NCBI GenBank assembly: GCA_023434465.1
Contig: JAEYSQ010000216.1
Location: 1-23,934, forward strand
Direction of reading: 5' to 3'
DNA length: 23,934 nucleotides
Origin: Actinomycetes bacterium
GTDB taxonomy: Bacteria > Actinomycetota > Thermoleophilia > Solirubrobacterales > 70-9
Below are positions 13,212-20,733 of the stretch, piece after piece; position 1 is the first letter of the stretch; every line of letters starts with the position of its first letter. The translations under genes were made by a program, and so were the position numbers. Under the pieces are notes generated by a model. It was given only the letters and a program-made list of their open reading frames with translations. It was not told the DNA's origin and did no database searches.

Positions 13212-15560
13212 TCAGGCCGCCGCCGGATCAACCAGGCCGACGGCGGGATCCTCGCCCGGGTGGGCGAGGTCGATCAGAAGTTCTGCCGGCGGCGATGAGA
13301 CCCGGTCCGGAAACTCGCGGATGATCCGATAAGAAGTGTCGCGCTGGGCCGCCTTGCGGCCGGCCCGATGTGCGGCGTCGACCAGTTCCTCGATTTCCAG
13401 CCGGACTCCGTGCTGGGAACCGGCCATGCGGGAGATGCTTTCTTCCATCAGGGTGCCGCCGAGGTCGTTGACCCCCCAATTCAACGCTTCGGTCGCGCCA
13501 GCCAGACCCATCTTGACCCAACTTGCCTGGAGGTTGGTGATCGTGTGGCCCAGCGCCAGCCGGAAGGCGGCGGTGTGCTTGAGGTTCTCCTCGATCGAGA
13601 TCTCCTCGACCCCGTGGGTGCGGCCGAGCAGGGTGTTGAAGGGGATGAAGCTGAGTGGAACGAATTCGGTGATGCCGCCGGTGCGGCCCTGGAGGTCGCG
13701 GATCACCTTCATGTGGCGGGCCAGCTCCCGTGGCTCTTCGATGTGGCCGAACATCACGGTCGAGGTCGACCTGAGGCCGGCCCGGTGTGATGCCTCGATG
13801 ATCTCGACCCAGCGATCGACTGGAAGCTTGTTCGGCGAGATCCTCTGGCGGACCCCGTCGTCGAGCACCTCCGCGGCGGTGCCGGGGGTCGAACCGAGAC
13901 CGCACTCGATCAGGTAGGCGAAGACTTCCGACGGCGGCAGGCCCGAGACCTCACACATGTGGTTGATCTCCATCGGCGAGTAGGCGTGGAGGTGAATTTC
14001 GGGAGCAACCTGCCTGGCGAGCTTCAGCCACTTGCCGTAAGCCTCGAGATCCAGGTCCGGGTGGATCCCGCCCTGCATGCATAACTCGGTAGCTCCGAAG
14101 GCCACCGCCTCTTCGACCCGGCCGATGAACTCCTCTTCGGTCGACTCGTAGGCATCCGGGGAACGACGGCCCTGACCAAAGCCGCAAAAAGCGCAGCCGA
14201 CGGTGCAGATGTTGGTGAAGTTGATGTTTCGGTTGACCACGAAGGTGGCGGTGTCACCGGCCAATTCGGCCCGTAGCCCGTCGGCGGCAACCCGCATCTG
14301 CTCGATCACCTCCGGCCTCGTCTCGGCGAACAGCGCGGTCAGCTCTTCCTCGGTCAGCTCGATACCCTCGCGCCCCTTGGCGATCGCCTCCAGCGCCAGG
14401 CCCGGGTCGATGCTCTCCTCGCTGACTCGTCCCGACCCGAGCCGCGGGATGAAGCTCCAATACTTGAGCTTGATCACGTCGAGGACGCCCTGTTCCATCC
14501 ACTCCGCATTCATGTACTGCGGATAGACGCATAGCCTTTCGGTGAGAGCGTAGCCCTGTGGTTGTAGCTCCTTGCGAACCTGATTGGGGCTCGGGAATGG
14601 ATGTTCGGGCGAAATGTGATCGCCGTTGGCGGAGAGGCCGCCCAGGTCGGTGGCGCCAGCCTCGACCAGCTCCGACCACCAGTCGGAGAGGTTGGGCGGG
14701 ACCTGAACCCCGACATCGGGCATCAGTTCAGCGGTCTCGCGGATCAGCCCTTTCAGATCCTCGATCGAAACCGGACAGGCCCAGTCCGGAAGCGGGATCG
14801 TTGGCCGGCCGAGGTCGTCCCGCCCCGGCATCCTGTCGGCCGGTTCGATGCCCGAATCGAGATTCACGACGGTGCCCGACTCCTTCCAGCGCCGGTCCGA
14901 CGCTTCGGCCGCGATCTCGGCCGGTTCCTGGCCGTAGTAGCGGGGGTGCGGCACGAAGTTCTGGATGATCACTTCCTGGATGTGTCCGTACTTACGCTGA
15001 AGTTCGGCCAGTGCTTCCAGCGAGCGGGTTCGCTCCTCTGGTGTCTCGCCGATCCCGACCAGAATTCCGGTGGTGAAGGGAATCTTCAGCTTTCCAGCCG
15101 CTTCGATCGTCGCCAGACGATGAGCCGGGTGCTTGGTCGGCGATCCGGCGTGAACGGTTTCCATCAGACGCTCGGAAGCCGATTCCAGCATCAGGCCCTG
15201 TGATGCCGTGACTTCGCGCAGCCGGGCGAGGTCCTCCTCGCCGATCGCCCCGATGTTGGTGTGTGGCAGGATGCCGCGCTCCATCGCCCGTTCGCAGGCC
15301 CAGATGACATAGGAAGTGAAGTCTTCGTGACCCCAGGACTTGAGCTGCTCCTTGACCACCGGGTTGACTTCCGGCTTCTCACCGGTCAGGAACAGAAGCT
15401 CCTTGGCCCGGCGCTTGACCGCTTCGTCAAGCATCCGCTCGACTTCATCCGGCGGGTGGACATGCGCCTGATGGGTGGCGAAGGCGCAGTACTTGCAATA
15501 GCACTGGCACGTCCGCGATAGCGAGATCGTGTAGTTACGCGAAAAAGTGACCCGACGCAT
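13212..15560 (-). CDS. fbiC: FO synthase, fused CofG/CofH (FbiC)
   Basis: Makes the deazaflavin chromophore FO from tyrosine and 5-amino-6-ribitylamino-uracil by two radical SAM reactions. The 782-residue protein joins both halves: the CofG domain has its CxxxCxxC iron-sulfur motif at Cys18, Cys22 and Cys25, and the CofH domain at Cys452, Cys456 and Cys459 (CTVGCAFCGF). CofH hallmarks follow: MQGGIHPDLDLEAY, AYSPMEINHM, GLGSTPGTAAEVLDD, FVPLSFIPFNT and NDLGGTLMEESI. The CofG half carries an insertion of about 50 residues (roughly 206-262) between IIQNF and QVPPNL relative to mycobacterial FbiC. The N-terminus is short and begins almost at the first radical SAM strand. ATG at 15560 lacks a clear Shine-Dalgarno; TAGGTT lies 9 nt upstream. 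Transcribed convergently to the F420 operon and followed by the alcohol dehydrogenase. Confidence 0.96.
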   Translation of the reverse strand: MRRVTFSRNYTISLSRTCQCYCKYCAFATHQAHVHPPDEVERMLDEAVKRRAKELLFLTGEKPEVNPVVKEQLKSWGHEDFTSYVIWACERAMERGILPHTNIGAIGEEDLARLREVTASQGLMLESASERLMETVHAGSPTKHPAHRLATIEAAGKLKIPFTTGILVGIGETPEERTRSLEALAELQRKYGHIQEVIIQNFVPHPRYYGQEPAEIAAEASDRRWKESGTVVNLDSGIEPADRMPGRDDLGRPTIPLPDWACPVSIEDLKGLIRETAELMPDVGVQVPPNLSDWWSELVEAGATDLGGLSANGDHISPEHPFPSPNQVRKELQPQGYALTERLCVYPQYMNAEWMEQGVLDVIKLKYWSFIPRLGSGRVSEESIDPGLALEAIAKGREGIELTEEELTALFAETRPEVIEQMRVAADGLRAELAGDTATFVVNRNINFTNICTVGCAFCGFGQGRRSPDAYESTEEEFIGRVEEAVAFGATELCMQGGIHPDLDLEAYGKWLKLARQVAPEIHLHAYSPMEINHMCEVSGLPPSEVFAYLIECGLGSTPGTAAEVLDDGVRQRISPNKLPVDRWVEIIEASHRAGLRSTSTVMFGHIEEPRELARHMKVIRDLQGRTGGITEFVPLSFIPFNTLLGRTHGVEEISIEENLKHTAAFRLALGHTITNLQASWVKMGLAGATEALNWGVNDLGGTLMEESISRMAGSQHGVRLEIEELVDAAHRAGRKAAQRDTSYRIIREFPDRVSSPPAELLIDLAHPGEDPAVGLVDPAAA

Positions 15561-15616
15561 CCGGTGTCCAACCTACCGCAGTGGCGATTTTTTCCCGGAC
15601 GGGAGGATCCCGGGAG

Positions 15617-15622
15617 TAGGCT
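15617..15622 (+). promoter_or_regulatory. -10-like TAGGCT upstream of copper lipoprotein
   Basis: TAGGCT lies 37 nt before the ATG at 15660, leaving a predicted leader of about 30 nt that contains AGGAG. It is divergent from the fbiC -10-like TAGGTT at 15570-15575 (minus strand). No clear -35 was seen. Confidence 0.35.
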
Positions 15623-15659
15623 GACTGTCCAGAGGCAATTCCCACCCCTAGGAGATCCG

Positions 15660-16115
15660 ATGAAACCTTCTTTGAAATTGCTGGCCGTCCCCCTGGCGGT
15701 TGGTGCCCTCGTCTTCGCCGGCTGCGGTGGGGACGATTCGTCCGACGACAACTCGGGCGATACGACCGCCACCCAGACCCAACCCGCCGAGAACAACGCC
15801 AACGCCGACGCCAACGGCGGCACCGCGGGCCAGGTTCTTGCACTGGCTGCCGATCCCTCGGGGGCGCTCGCCTATGACACGACCGAGCTCTCCGCGAAGT
15901 CCGGTGACGTCACGCTCGATTTCACCAACGAATCGCCGGTCGCCCATGACGTGGTGATCGAAGATGCCGACGGAAACGAAGTCGGTGCCACCGATGTGAT
16001 CACGGGCCAGAGCACCACGACCGAGTTCAAGGTCAAGCCTGGTGATTACACGTTCTACTGCTCGCTTCCCGGGCACGAGGAAGGCGGCATGAAGGGAACG
16101 CTGAACGTCAAGTAG
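15660..16115 (+). CDS. Type-1 (blue) copper lipoprotein, plastocyanin-like
   Basis: A 151-residue membrane-anchored cupredoxin, probably an electron carrier on the outside of the cell membrane. The N-terminus is a lipoprotein signal peptide with lipobox VFAGC (lipidated Cys22), followed by a Asp/Ser/Thr/Asn-rich linker (about 23-55). The cupredoxin domain supplies the copper ligands His96 (SPVAHDV), Cys134, His139 and Met144 in the pattern YCSLPGHEEGGM. ATG at 15660 has AGGAG 6 nt upstream. It is a single gene ended by a strong terminator at 16137-16170. The electron partners are unknown. Confidence 0.92.
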   Translation: MKPSLKLLAVPLAVGALVFAGCGGDDSSDDNSGDTTATQTQPAENNANADANGGTAGQVLALAADPSGALAYDTTELSAKSGDVTLDFTNESPVAHDVVIEDADGNEVGATDVITGQSTTTEFKVKPGDYTFYCSLPGHEEGGMKGTLNVK

Positions 16116-16136
16116 CGCTCCAGCCGACCTGGACCG

Positions 16137-16170
16137 ATACCCCGGATCCGCTCGGGTCCGGGGTATTTTT
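16137..16170 (+). terminator. Rho-independent terminator after copper lipoprotein
   Basis: A 13-bp stem with arms ATACCCCGGATCC and GGGTCCGGGGTAT (one mismatch), a short loop and a run of five T. It ends the transcript of the gene at 15660-16115. Confidence 0.9.
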
Positions 16171-16228
16171 CTGTCCGATGCCGAATCACCCTGCTCCCGG
16201 ATAACTCGCTGCGATTTTTGCCGGCGGG

Positions 16229-16579
16229 GTGATCGGAGTCCTGCTCCGGGTCAGTCTGAGCGAGGCATTTCCGCAGCCGGCCGACGCATGGCCATGGCCC
16301 ACCCTTGTGGCCAATCTGGCCGGGGCCTTCCTGATCGGTTACTTCTTCACCCTGCTCCGGGATCACGATCCCGATCGGCCCCACCATCCCTTTCTCGCCA
16401 CCGGAATCTGCGGGACGCTCACCACTTTCTCGACCATGCAACTGGAGCTGCTAAGCATGGTCGACGGCGGCGAGACCGTGTTAGCCGCCGGATATGTCGC
16501 AGTGAGTATCGGCGTCGGGTACTGCTTGCTCAGGCTCGGAATCGCCGCCGCCGAAGCCAGGATGGAAGCTCCGGCATGA
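16229..16579 (+). CDS. crcB: Fluoride channel CrcB/Fluc, first copy, start region interrupted
   Basis: Fluc channels export fluoride as dual-topology dimers. From the GTG at 16229 the product is 116 residues with the family core: NLAGAFLIGYF (the conserved Asn), GICGTLTTFSTMQLE with the Phe-box, and four hydrophobic segments. However, the family's first helix begins earlier: in-frame codons upstream read LAAIFAGG before VIGVLLRV, and a TAA at 16202-16204 separates them from the only ATG in frame (16178). Possible starts after the TAA are the GTG, which removes the first Gly-Gly, or a rare ATT at 16214. The gene may be a nonsense mutant, use an unusual start, or contain a base error. It overlaps the second crcB by 4 bp, as expected for a two-gene Fluc pair forming a heterodimer. 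Confidence 0.75.
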   Translation: MIGVLLRVSLSEAFPQPADAWPWPTLVANLAGAFLIGYFFTLLRDHDPDRPHHPFLATGICGTLTTFSTMQLELLSMVDGGETVLAAGYVAVSIGVGYCLLRLGIAAAEARMEAPA

Positions 16580-16935
16580 GTGCCCTCGGTTGGATTGCGG
16601 TCGGGCTCGTCGGGGGTCTTGCTGCCGGAGCCCGCTACCTGCTCGACACCGCGATCTCGAAACGGACGGAATCGCTCTTTCCTTTCGGAATACTCGCGGT
16701 CAACCTGCTCGGCACCTTCGTGCTCGGTCTGGTTGCCGGTAGCGCGTTGGACGGCCAGGCCCTGGTGATCGTGGCCGGCGGCGCAATCGGCTCGTTCACC
16801 ACCTTCTCGACCTGGATCCTCGACAGCCATCTGCTGGCCCGGGCCGACCTTGCCCGGCTTGCCTGGCTCAATCTCACGGTTTCGATCGTTCTCGGCTTCG
16901 CCGCGGTATCGCTCGGCCACGCCATCACCGCATAG
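16576..16935 (+). CDS. crcB: Fluoride channel CrcB/Fluc, second copy
   Basis: A complete 119-residue four-helix Fluc subunit. It shows LVGGLAAGARYLL in helix 1 (the GG..GA..RY family signature), AVNLLGTFVLG with the pore Asn43, GGAIGSFTTFSTWILDS with the Phe-box around Phe77, and a terminal hydrophobic helix. The ATG at 16576 overlaps the TGA of the preceding crcB copy (ATGA), so the two are translationally coupled. Tandem crcB genes often encode heterodimers of fixed opposite orientation; whether this one can work alone matters because its partner has a disrupted start. No fluoride riboswitch motif was recognised upstream. A strong terminator follows at 16948. Confidence 0.92.
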   Translation: MSALGWIAVGLVGGLAAGARYLLDTAISKRTESLFPFGILAVNLLGTFVLGLVAGSALDGQALVIVAGGAIGSFTTFSTWILDSHLLARADLARLAWLNLTVSIVLGFAAVSLGHAITA

Positions 16936-16947
16936 TTCCGGGCAAGA

Positions 16948-16975
16948 GAAAGGGCGGCCCGGAGGCCGCCCTTTC
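16948..16975. terminator. Bidirectional terminator between crcB and aquaporin genes
   Basis: A perfect 12-bp stem GAAAGGGCGGCC/GGCCGCCCTTTC with a 4-nt loop. The arms carry A3 and T3 tracts, so it could end both the plus-strand crcB pair and the minus-strand aquaporin transcript. Confidence 0.8.
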
Positions 16976-17015
16976 GACATTCAGCCGGGCTCGAGGGCCC
17001 GGTATCGCCTGAGGC

Positions 17016-17765
17016 TCAGGCTTCCGGCGACGGAATCGTCGACGGCTTCCTTGCTTCCTTGTCCGGGGCACCGCCGGCGCCCGGAGCGATCACGAACTTG
17101 TAGACCACGAATGCGAGGACCGCACCCACGATCTGGCCACCGAGGTAAGGCCAGACGCCTCCCCATTCACCGGAGACCAGGGCCGGACCGAACCAGCGGG
17201 CCGGGTTCACGGCACCACCGGTCAGCGGCACCAGAATCAGGCCGACTACACCGAGCGTCAGGCCGATCGCCAGCGGAGCCCAGTCCTTGACCGCGCGCAC
17301 GCCGAGGGCGATCGCGAGGACCACCAGGACCAGCATGAAGGTGCCGAGGGCCTCGACCACGAAACCGGCGAAGTTGCCACTTAGCAACGGGCTGATCGTC
17401 GTGGCGCCGTAATTGGCGGCCCGGCCTTCGTCCTCGAGCAGACCCTTGGTCAGCAGGGCGCCAAGCACACCGCCGGAGAGTTGGGCGAGGATGTAGATCA
17501 CCGCGTCGACCGGCGAGATCTTCTTCATCAGCGCAGCCCCGAGCGTGATCGCCGGATTGAAGTGACCACCGCTTGCCCCGCCGAACGCGAAGATCAGCGC
17601 CGTCAGGATGAAGGCGTAGGTGAGACCGACGACCGCAAAGTCAGAACCGAACGAGGCGTTGTCGCCTACGGCAATGAAAAGCACGCCGACCAGTGTGATT
17701 CCGAATACGAGGAAGAACGTTCCCAGCAGTTCGGCGATGTATGCGGCGAGACCGCGATCTTGCAT
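17016..17765 (-). CDS. Aquaporin / MIP-family channel
   Basis: A 249-residue six-helix channel with both NPA boxes: HFNPAIT (Asn70-Ala72) and AVNPARWFGP (Asn187-Ala189, selectivity-filter Arg190). By alignment to E. coli AqpZ from memory, the filter His is Gly175 and the TM2 Phe is Tyr50, which widens the pore and suggests passage of small solutes such as glycerol or gases besides water. The C-terminus is a polar tail rich in Lys, Pro and Ser. The ATG at 17765 has GGGAGG 9 nt upstream. It is a single gene between a hypothetical receiver-like protein and the terminator at 16948. Substrate is not certain. Confidence 0.93.
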   Translation of the reverse strand: MQDRGLAAYIAELLGTFFLVFGITLVGVLFIAVGDNASFGSDFAVVGLTYAFILTALIFAFGGASGGHFNPAITLGAALMKKISPVDAVIYILAQLSGGVLGALLTKGLLEDEGRAANYGATTISPLLSGNFAGFVVEALGTFMLVLVVLAIALGVRAVKDWAPLAIGLTLGVVGLILVPLTGGAVNPARWFGPALVSGEWGGVWPYLGGQIVGAVLAFVVYKFVIAPGAGGAPDKEARKPSTIPSPEA

Positions 17766-17902
17766 GAAGTCAAACCTCCCGTGGCTTGTGTCGATTGCGC
17801 CCTGCCGTTCCGGCGAGCCGGGTCGAAGCTAATCACAGCCCGGTGCCGGCCGGCGAGTACGTAATACGGGGTCGCTTGGTGTGGGCCCTGAAATATACGC
17901 CG

Positions 17903-18244
17903 CTAGGCGTCGGAATCCTGCCGTCTGACGAGCAGAGAGGCCGCGAGGTCCGGGAGCTCCCGCGCCATCCGTGAACGGGGTACGACCAGTTCCAGCCCCG
18001 CCTCCCTGCCCCGGTCACGGGTTTCGACATCAACGTGCGAGTAGAAACCGATCGCCGGAGCCGCCAGTGAAGCGATCACCGCAGGATCGACCGATTCGAG
18101 GTCACAGACGATCAGGTCGAAATCGAATCCTTCCGGTCGCGGAGGGTTTGCGACGACGCTGACCTCGTGTCCGGCCGCGCCGAGCATGCCGCTGACCTTG
18201 CTCGAAAGCATCAGGTCGGGGACGACGGCCAGAACCCTTGCCAC
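17903..18244 (-). CDS. Atypical receiver-like (CheY-fold) protein
   Basis: A 113-residue protein with the rhythm of a response-regulator receiver domain. It begins ARVLAVVPDLMLSSKVSGML, has FDLIVCDLE with a candidate phosphoacceptor Asp48, then PAIGFYSHVD where receivers have the Ser/Thr, and ends LVVPRSRMARELPDL. Only one acidic residue (Asp10) replaces the usual acidic pair and Arg90 stands where the conserved Lys would be, so it is probably a pseudo-receiver or only a structural relative. No output domain is attached. GTG start at 18244, 12 bp after the stop of the upstream hypothetical gene, so the two form an operon. Function unknown. Confidence 0.7.
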   Translation of the reverse strand: MARVLAVVPDLMLSSKVSGMLGAAGHEVSVVANPPRPEGFDFDLIVCDLESVDPAVIASLAAPAIGFYSHVDVETRDRGREAGLELVVPRSRMARELPDLAASLLVRRQDSDA

Positions 18245-18256
18245 GGCCTCAGACCA

Positions 18257-18619
18257 TCAAATCGAGCGACGCTTACGGAACTCTTCGCGCACGCTTTCCG
18301 GGCGGCCCCACATCTGGACTACTTCGGAGCGGCCTTCGCGAACCTCTCGCAGGAGCATCTCGCCGGTGAAACCCTCATTGTCCAGGCGGCGCAGCACTCC
18401 CAGCACGGTCTCCGGTGCGGCAGCCTTGCCGAAACTCTGGGCCACGGGAACACGCCAATGCCACTCGGCCGTCGAGTAGGGCTGCGCGTTGATCAGGCTG
18501 AGGTGGACCGACGCGTCGATGTAGCGGTCTTCGTCGTCGATCCGAAGGTCGAATTCGAGATCGGTCCAATCAGCCGGCATCGAATCGAGCACTTCCTGAA
18601 AATCCTGGGCGAGGGCCAT
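18257..18619 (-). CDS. Conserved-looking hypothetical protein
   Basis: I do not recognise the family. From the ATG at 18619 the product is 120 residues, soluble, acidic in the first half (MPADWTDLEFDLRIDDEDRY) and basic at the end (REEFRKRRSI), with predicted mixed strands and helices and no signal peptide or membrane segment. The start is chosen because GGAG lies just upstream; a TTG three codons earlier is possible. A TAGGCT -10-like element (18628-18633) ends 8 nt before the ATG. It is followed after 12 bp by the receiver-like gene, suggesting a shared function. Divergent from ygfZ by 68 bp. Confidence 0.7.
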   Translation of the reverse strand: MALAQDFQEVLDSMPADWTDLEFDLRIDDEDRYIDASVHLSLINAQPYSTAEWHWRVPVAQSFGKAAAPETVLGVLRRLDNEGFTGEMLLREVREGRSEVVQMWGRPESVREEFRKRRSI

Positions 18620-18675
18620 CGGCTCCAAGCCTACCGATCACCCGGCCACGACCCGGCCCGGAACGCGGTCCTCCG

Positions 18676-18681
18676 TAGAAT
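18676..18681 (+). promoter_or_regulatory. -10-like TAGAAT, leaderless spacing to ygfZ
   Basis: TAGAAT ends exactly 6 nt before the ATG at 18688 and no Shine-Dalgarno is present. The element is the closest to the TATAAT consensus among the leaderless-type sites in the window. Confidence 0.5.
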
Positions 18682-18687
18682 CGGCTC

Positions 18688-19656
18688 ATGGCTCCAGTCA
18701 CCGAACCAGATCTCGATGCGCAGTACCGGCAGGTCCGTGAGGAGTGCGGCATGATCGAACGCCCGGGTCGCGCCTGGATCGCAGTCGAGGGACCGGATGC
18801 GGCCGAATTCCTCCAGGGTCAGGTCACCAACGAGACGGAGGAGCTGGCGACAGGTTCCGGAGTTTACGCGGCGCTGCTCGATCGCAAGGGCCATATCCAG
18901 GCTGACATGCGGATCCTCCGGTTGGCCGGGGATTCATTCTTGATCGATACCGAGCAGTCGGCCGGTCCGGTCCTGCTCAAACACCTGAGCATGTACAAGA
19001 TCGGGCGCAAGGTCGAGGTCGGGGAAACCGGACGAGGCGTTTTTTCTCTGGTCGGCCCCGGCTCCTTCGAAGTGACCGGCCTCTTTCCCGGCGACGAACA
19101 CGACTTTGTCGAAGCTGTGATCGCCGGAGCCGACTGCCTGGTCGTCCGCACCGCGCTCGGGCTCGACGTGATCTGTGCGCCCGACGCGGCACAGGCGGTC
19201 CGGGCTCAACTCGAGGCCGACCGGGCGCTTCCAGTTTCCGAAGCGGCCGTCGAGATCCTGCGGGTCGAGAAGGGAATACCCCGCTTCGGATTCGAGATGA
19301 CCGGCGCCAACATGCCGGCCGAAGCGGGAATCGTGGAGCGCGCGGTCAGCTTCACGAAGGGTTGTTACATCGGCCAGGAACCGGTCGCCCGGCTTCACTA
19401 CAAGGGCCGGCCGAACCGTCACCTGCGCGGTCTGAAGCCGGCCGGACCGGTCGATTCCGGTGATTCGGTACGAATTGGCGAGCGGACGCTGGGCGCTATC
19501 GGGACGGTGGCGCTCTCGCCGGCGAGCGGCCGGATCGCTCTCGCAATCCTCCGCAAGGAAGCCGAACCCGGCAGCTCCGTGGTCGTGGAAGCAGAATCCG
19601 GAGATGTGCAGGCGGAAGTCGTCGAGCTTCCTTTCATCGAGGATCCCGAGTTTTGA
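18688..19656 (+). CDS. ygfZ: YgfZ/GcvT-family folate-binding protein
   Basis: A 322-residue tetrahydrofolate-binding protein of the YgfZ group, thought to help maintain or assemble certain iron-sulfur enzymes; related to GcvT but not an aminomethyltransferase of the glycine cleavage system. The diagnostic motif KGCYIGQE is at residues 224-231 with its conserved Cys. Other family segments are GPDAAEFLQGQVTN near the N-terminus, AALLDRKGHIQADMRI and RVEKGIPRFGFEM. The glycine-cleavage partners are absent from the neighbourhood. The ATG at 18688 follows TAGAAT by 6 nt. Its stop overlaps the TTG start of the acyltransferase gene by 4 bp, so the two are coupled. The presence of two [4Fe-4S] clusters in FbiC nearby is a loose functional link only. 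Confidence 0.9.
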   Translation: MAPVTEPDLDAQYRQVREECGMIERPGRAWIAVEGPDAAEFLQGQVTNETEELATGSGVYAALLDRKGHIQADMRILRLAGDSFLIDTEQSAGPVLLKHLSMYKIGRKVEVGETGRGVFSLVGPGSFEVTGLFPGDEHDFVEAVIAGADCLVVRTALGLDVICAPDAAQAVRAQLEADRALPVSEAAVEILRVEKGIPRFGFEMTGANMPAEAGIVERAVSFTKGCYIGQEPVARLHYKGRPNRHLRGLKPAGPVDSGDSVRIGERTLGAIGTVALSPASGRIALAILRKEAEPGSSVVVEAESGDVQAEVVELPFIEDPEF

Positions 19657-20705
19657 GCGAAGCTCGCCGACAGGGCCTGGGGGGCCGCCGGCTCGGGGCT
19701 GACAGCCCCCTGTTCGGGGGCAACGCGGACCCCTACGACGCCGTACAACCTGGCGATGCCGGAGCCGGTGGCCGTGAAGAAGACGGGACACCGGCCTGGG
19801 ATCCCCGGCCAGATGACTTTGCCGAATCACGTGAAGCCGCCGCTGCCGAGGCCGGTCGGGCAATCGACGAACTGCTGACTCTGGCCGACCGGCGTGACCT
19901 ACTTCCCGCTGCCGAGCCGGACCGGGCCCTCGATGACTGGGGACGCTCGGAAACCGTGGTTTCCCTGATGGAACCGCTCCTGAACTTCTATTACCGGTAC
20001 TGGTTCCGGGTCGAGGTCGAGGGAATCGAGAACGTCCCGGCCGGGAATGGCGCCCTGATCGTCTCCAACCATTCCGGCGCGTTGCCCCCCGATGCGCCGA
20101 TGATCATGCAGGCGATCCGCAACGAGCATCCCGCTCCCCGCCCGCTCTACATGCTCGGGGAGCACTGGTTCAAGGGGTATCCGGGGGTGTCGATGCTGGT
20201 CAACAAGATGGGCCTCGTGCCAGCCCACCGGGAGAACGCGCAGCGCCTGCTTCATGACGAGGGCCGGCTGGCGGTTGTCTTTCCGGAGGGCCAGAAGGGC
20301 ACCCGCAAGCTCTACTGGCAGCGTTACAAGTTGCGCCGGTTCGGCCGTGGCGGCTTCGTGCGGACCGCGATCCGGGCCCGGGTGCCGATCGTTCCGGTCG
20401 CCCTGATCGGGGCCGAGGAAGCGATGCCGATCTTTGCCCACTTCAACCTGCTGAAGAAGCTCTCCGGCCTGATCTACTTTCCGCTCACTCCCTCCTTTCC
20501 CCATTTCGGACTCGCGGCGCCGCTGCTCTATCTGCCGTCCAAGTTCAAGATCCGGTTCATGGAGCCGGTCGACATGGCCGATTATCCGCTCGAGACGATC
20601 GACGATCCGGCCGAAATCCAGGTCATCAGCGAGCAGATCCGGGCCCGTATCCAGCATCAGCTTGACGCGATGCTGGAGGCGCGCGAGTCGGTGTGGACCG
20701 GTTGA
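19653..20705 (+). CDS. 1-acyl-glycerol-3-phosphate acyltransferase-like (PlsC family) protein
   Basis: A 350-residue protein of the PlsC/LPLAT acyltransferase superfamily, probably transferring fatty acyl groups to a glycerolipid or related acceptor at the membrane. Motif I is SNHSGALPPDAPM with His140 and Asp147, separated by six residues instead of the four of E. coli PlsC. Motif III is FPEGQKG (210-216) and motif IV VPIVPVALIG (244-253). Residues 1-105 form a polar, Gly/Ala/Asp/Glu-rich, probably disordered N-terminal extension absent from simple PlsC proteins. The start used is a TTG at 19653, overlapping the ygfZ stop; a later start within the low-complexity region is possible. The acceptor is unknown. 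Confidence 0.85.
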   Translation: MSEARRQGLGGRRLGADSPLFGGNADPYDAVQPGDAGAGGREEDGTPAWDPRPDDFAESREAAAAEAGRAIDELLTLADRRDLLPAAEPDRALDDWGRSETVVSLMEPLLNFYYRYWFRVEVEGIENVPAGNGALIVSNHSGALPPDAPMIMQAIRNEHPAPRPLYMLGEHWFKGYPGVSMLVNKMGLVPAHRENAQRLLHDEGRLAVVFPEGQKGTRKLYWQRYKLRRFGRGGFVRTAIRARVPIVPVALIGAEEAMPIFAHFNLLKKLSGLIYFPLTPSFPHFGLAAPLLYLPSKFKIRFMEPVDMADYPLETIDDPAEIQVISEQIRARIQHQLDAMLEARESVWTG

Positions 20706-20720
20706 CGCCACGCGGTGGGA

Positions 20721-20726
20721 TACATT
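20721..20726 (+). promoter_or_regulatory. -10-like TACATT upstream of lipoprotein gene
   Basis: TACATT ends 7 nt before the GTG at 20734 with no Shine-Dalgarno, again compatible with a leaderless transcript. Confidence 0.35.
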
Positions 20727-20733
20727 TCGGTTC

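Noticed and set aside
16116..16228. Possible fluoride riboswitch before the crcB pair
   Set aside because: The stretch contains the copper-protein terminator and no GGCGAUGG-like crcB motif or pseudoknot could be found.
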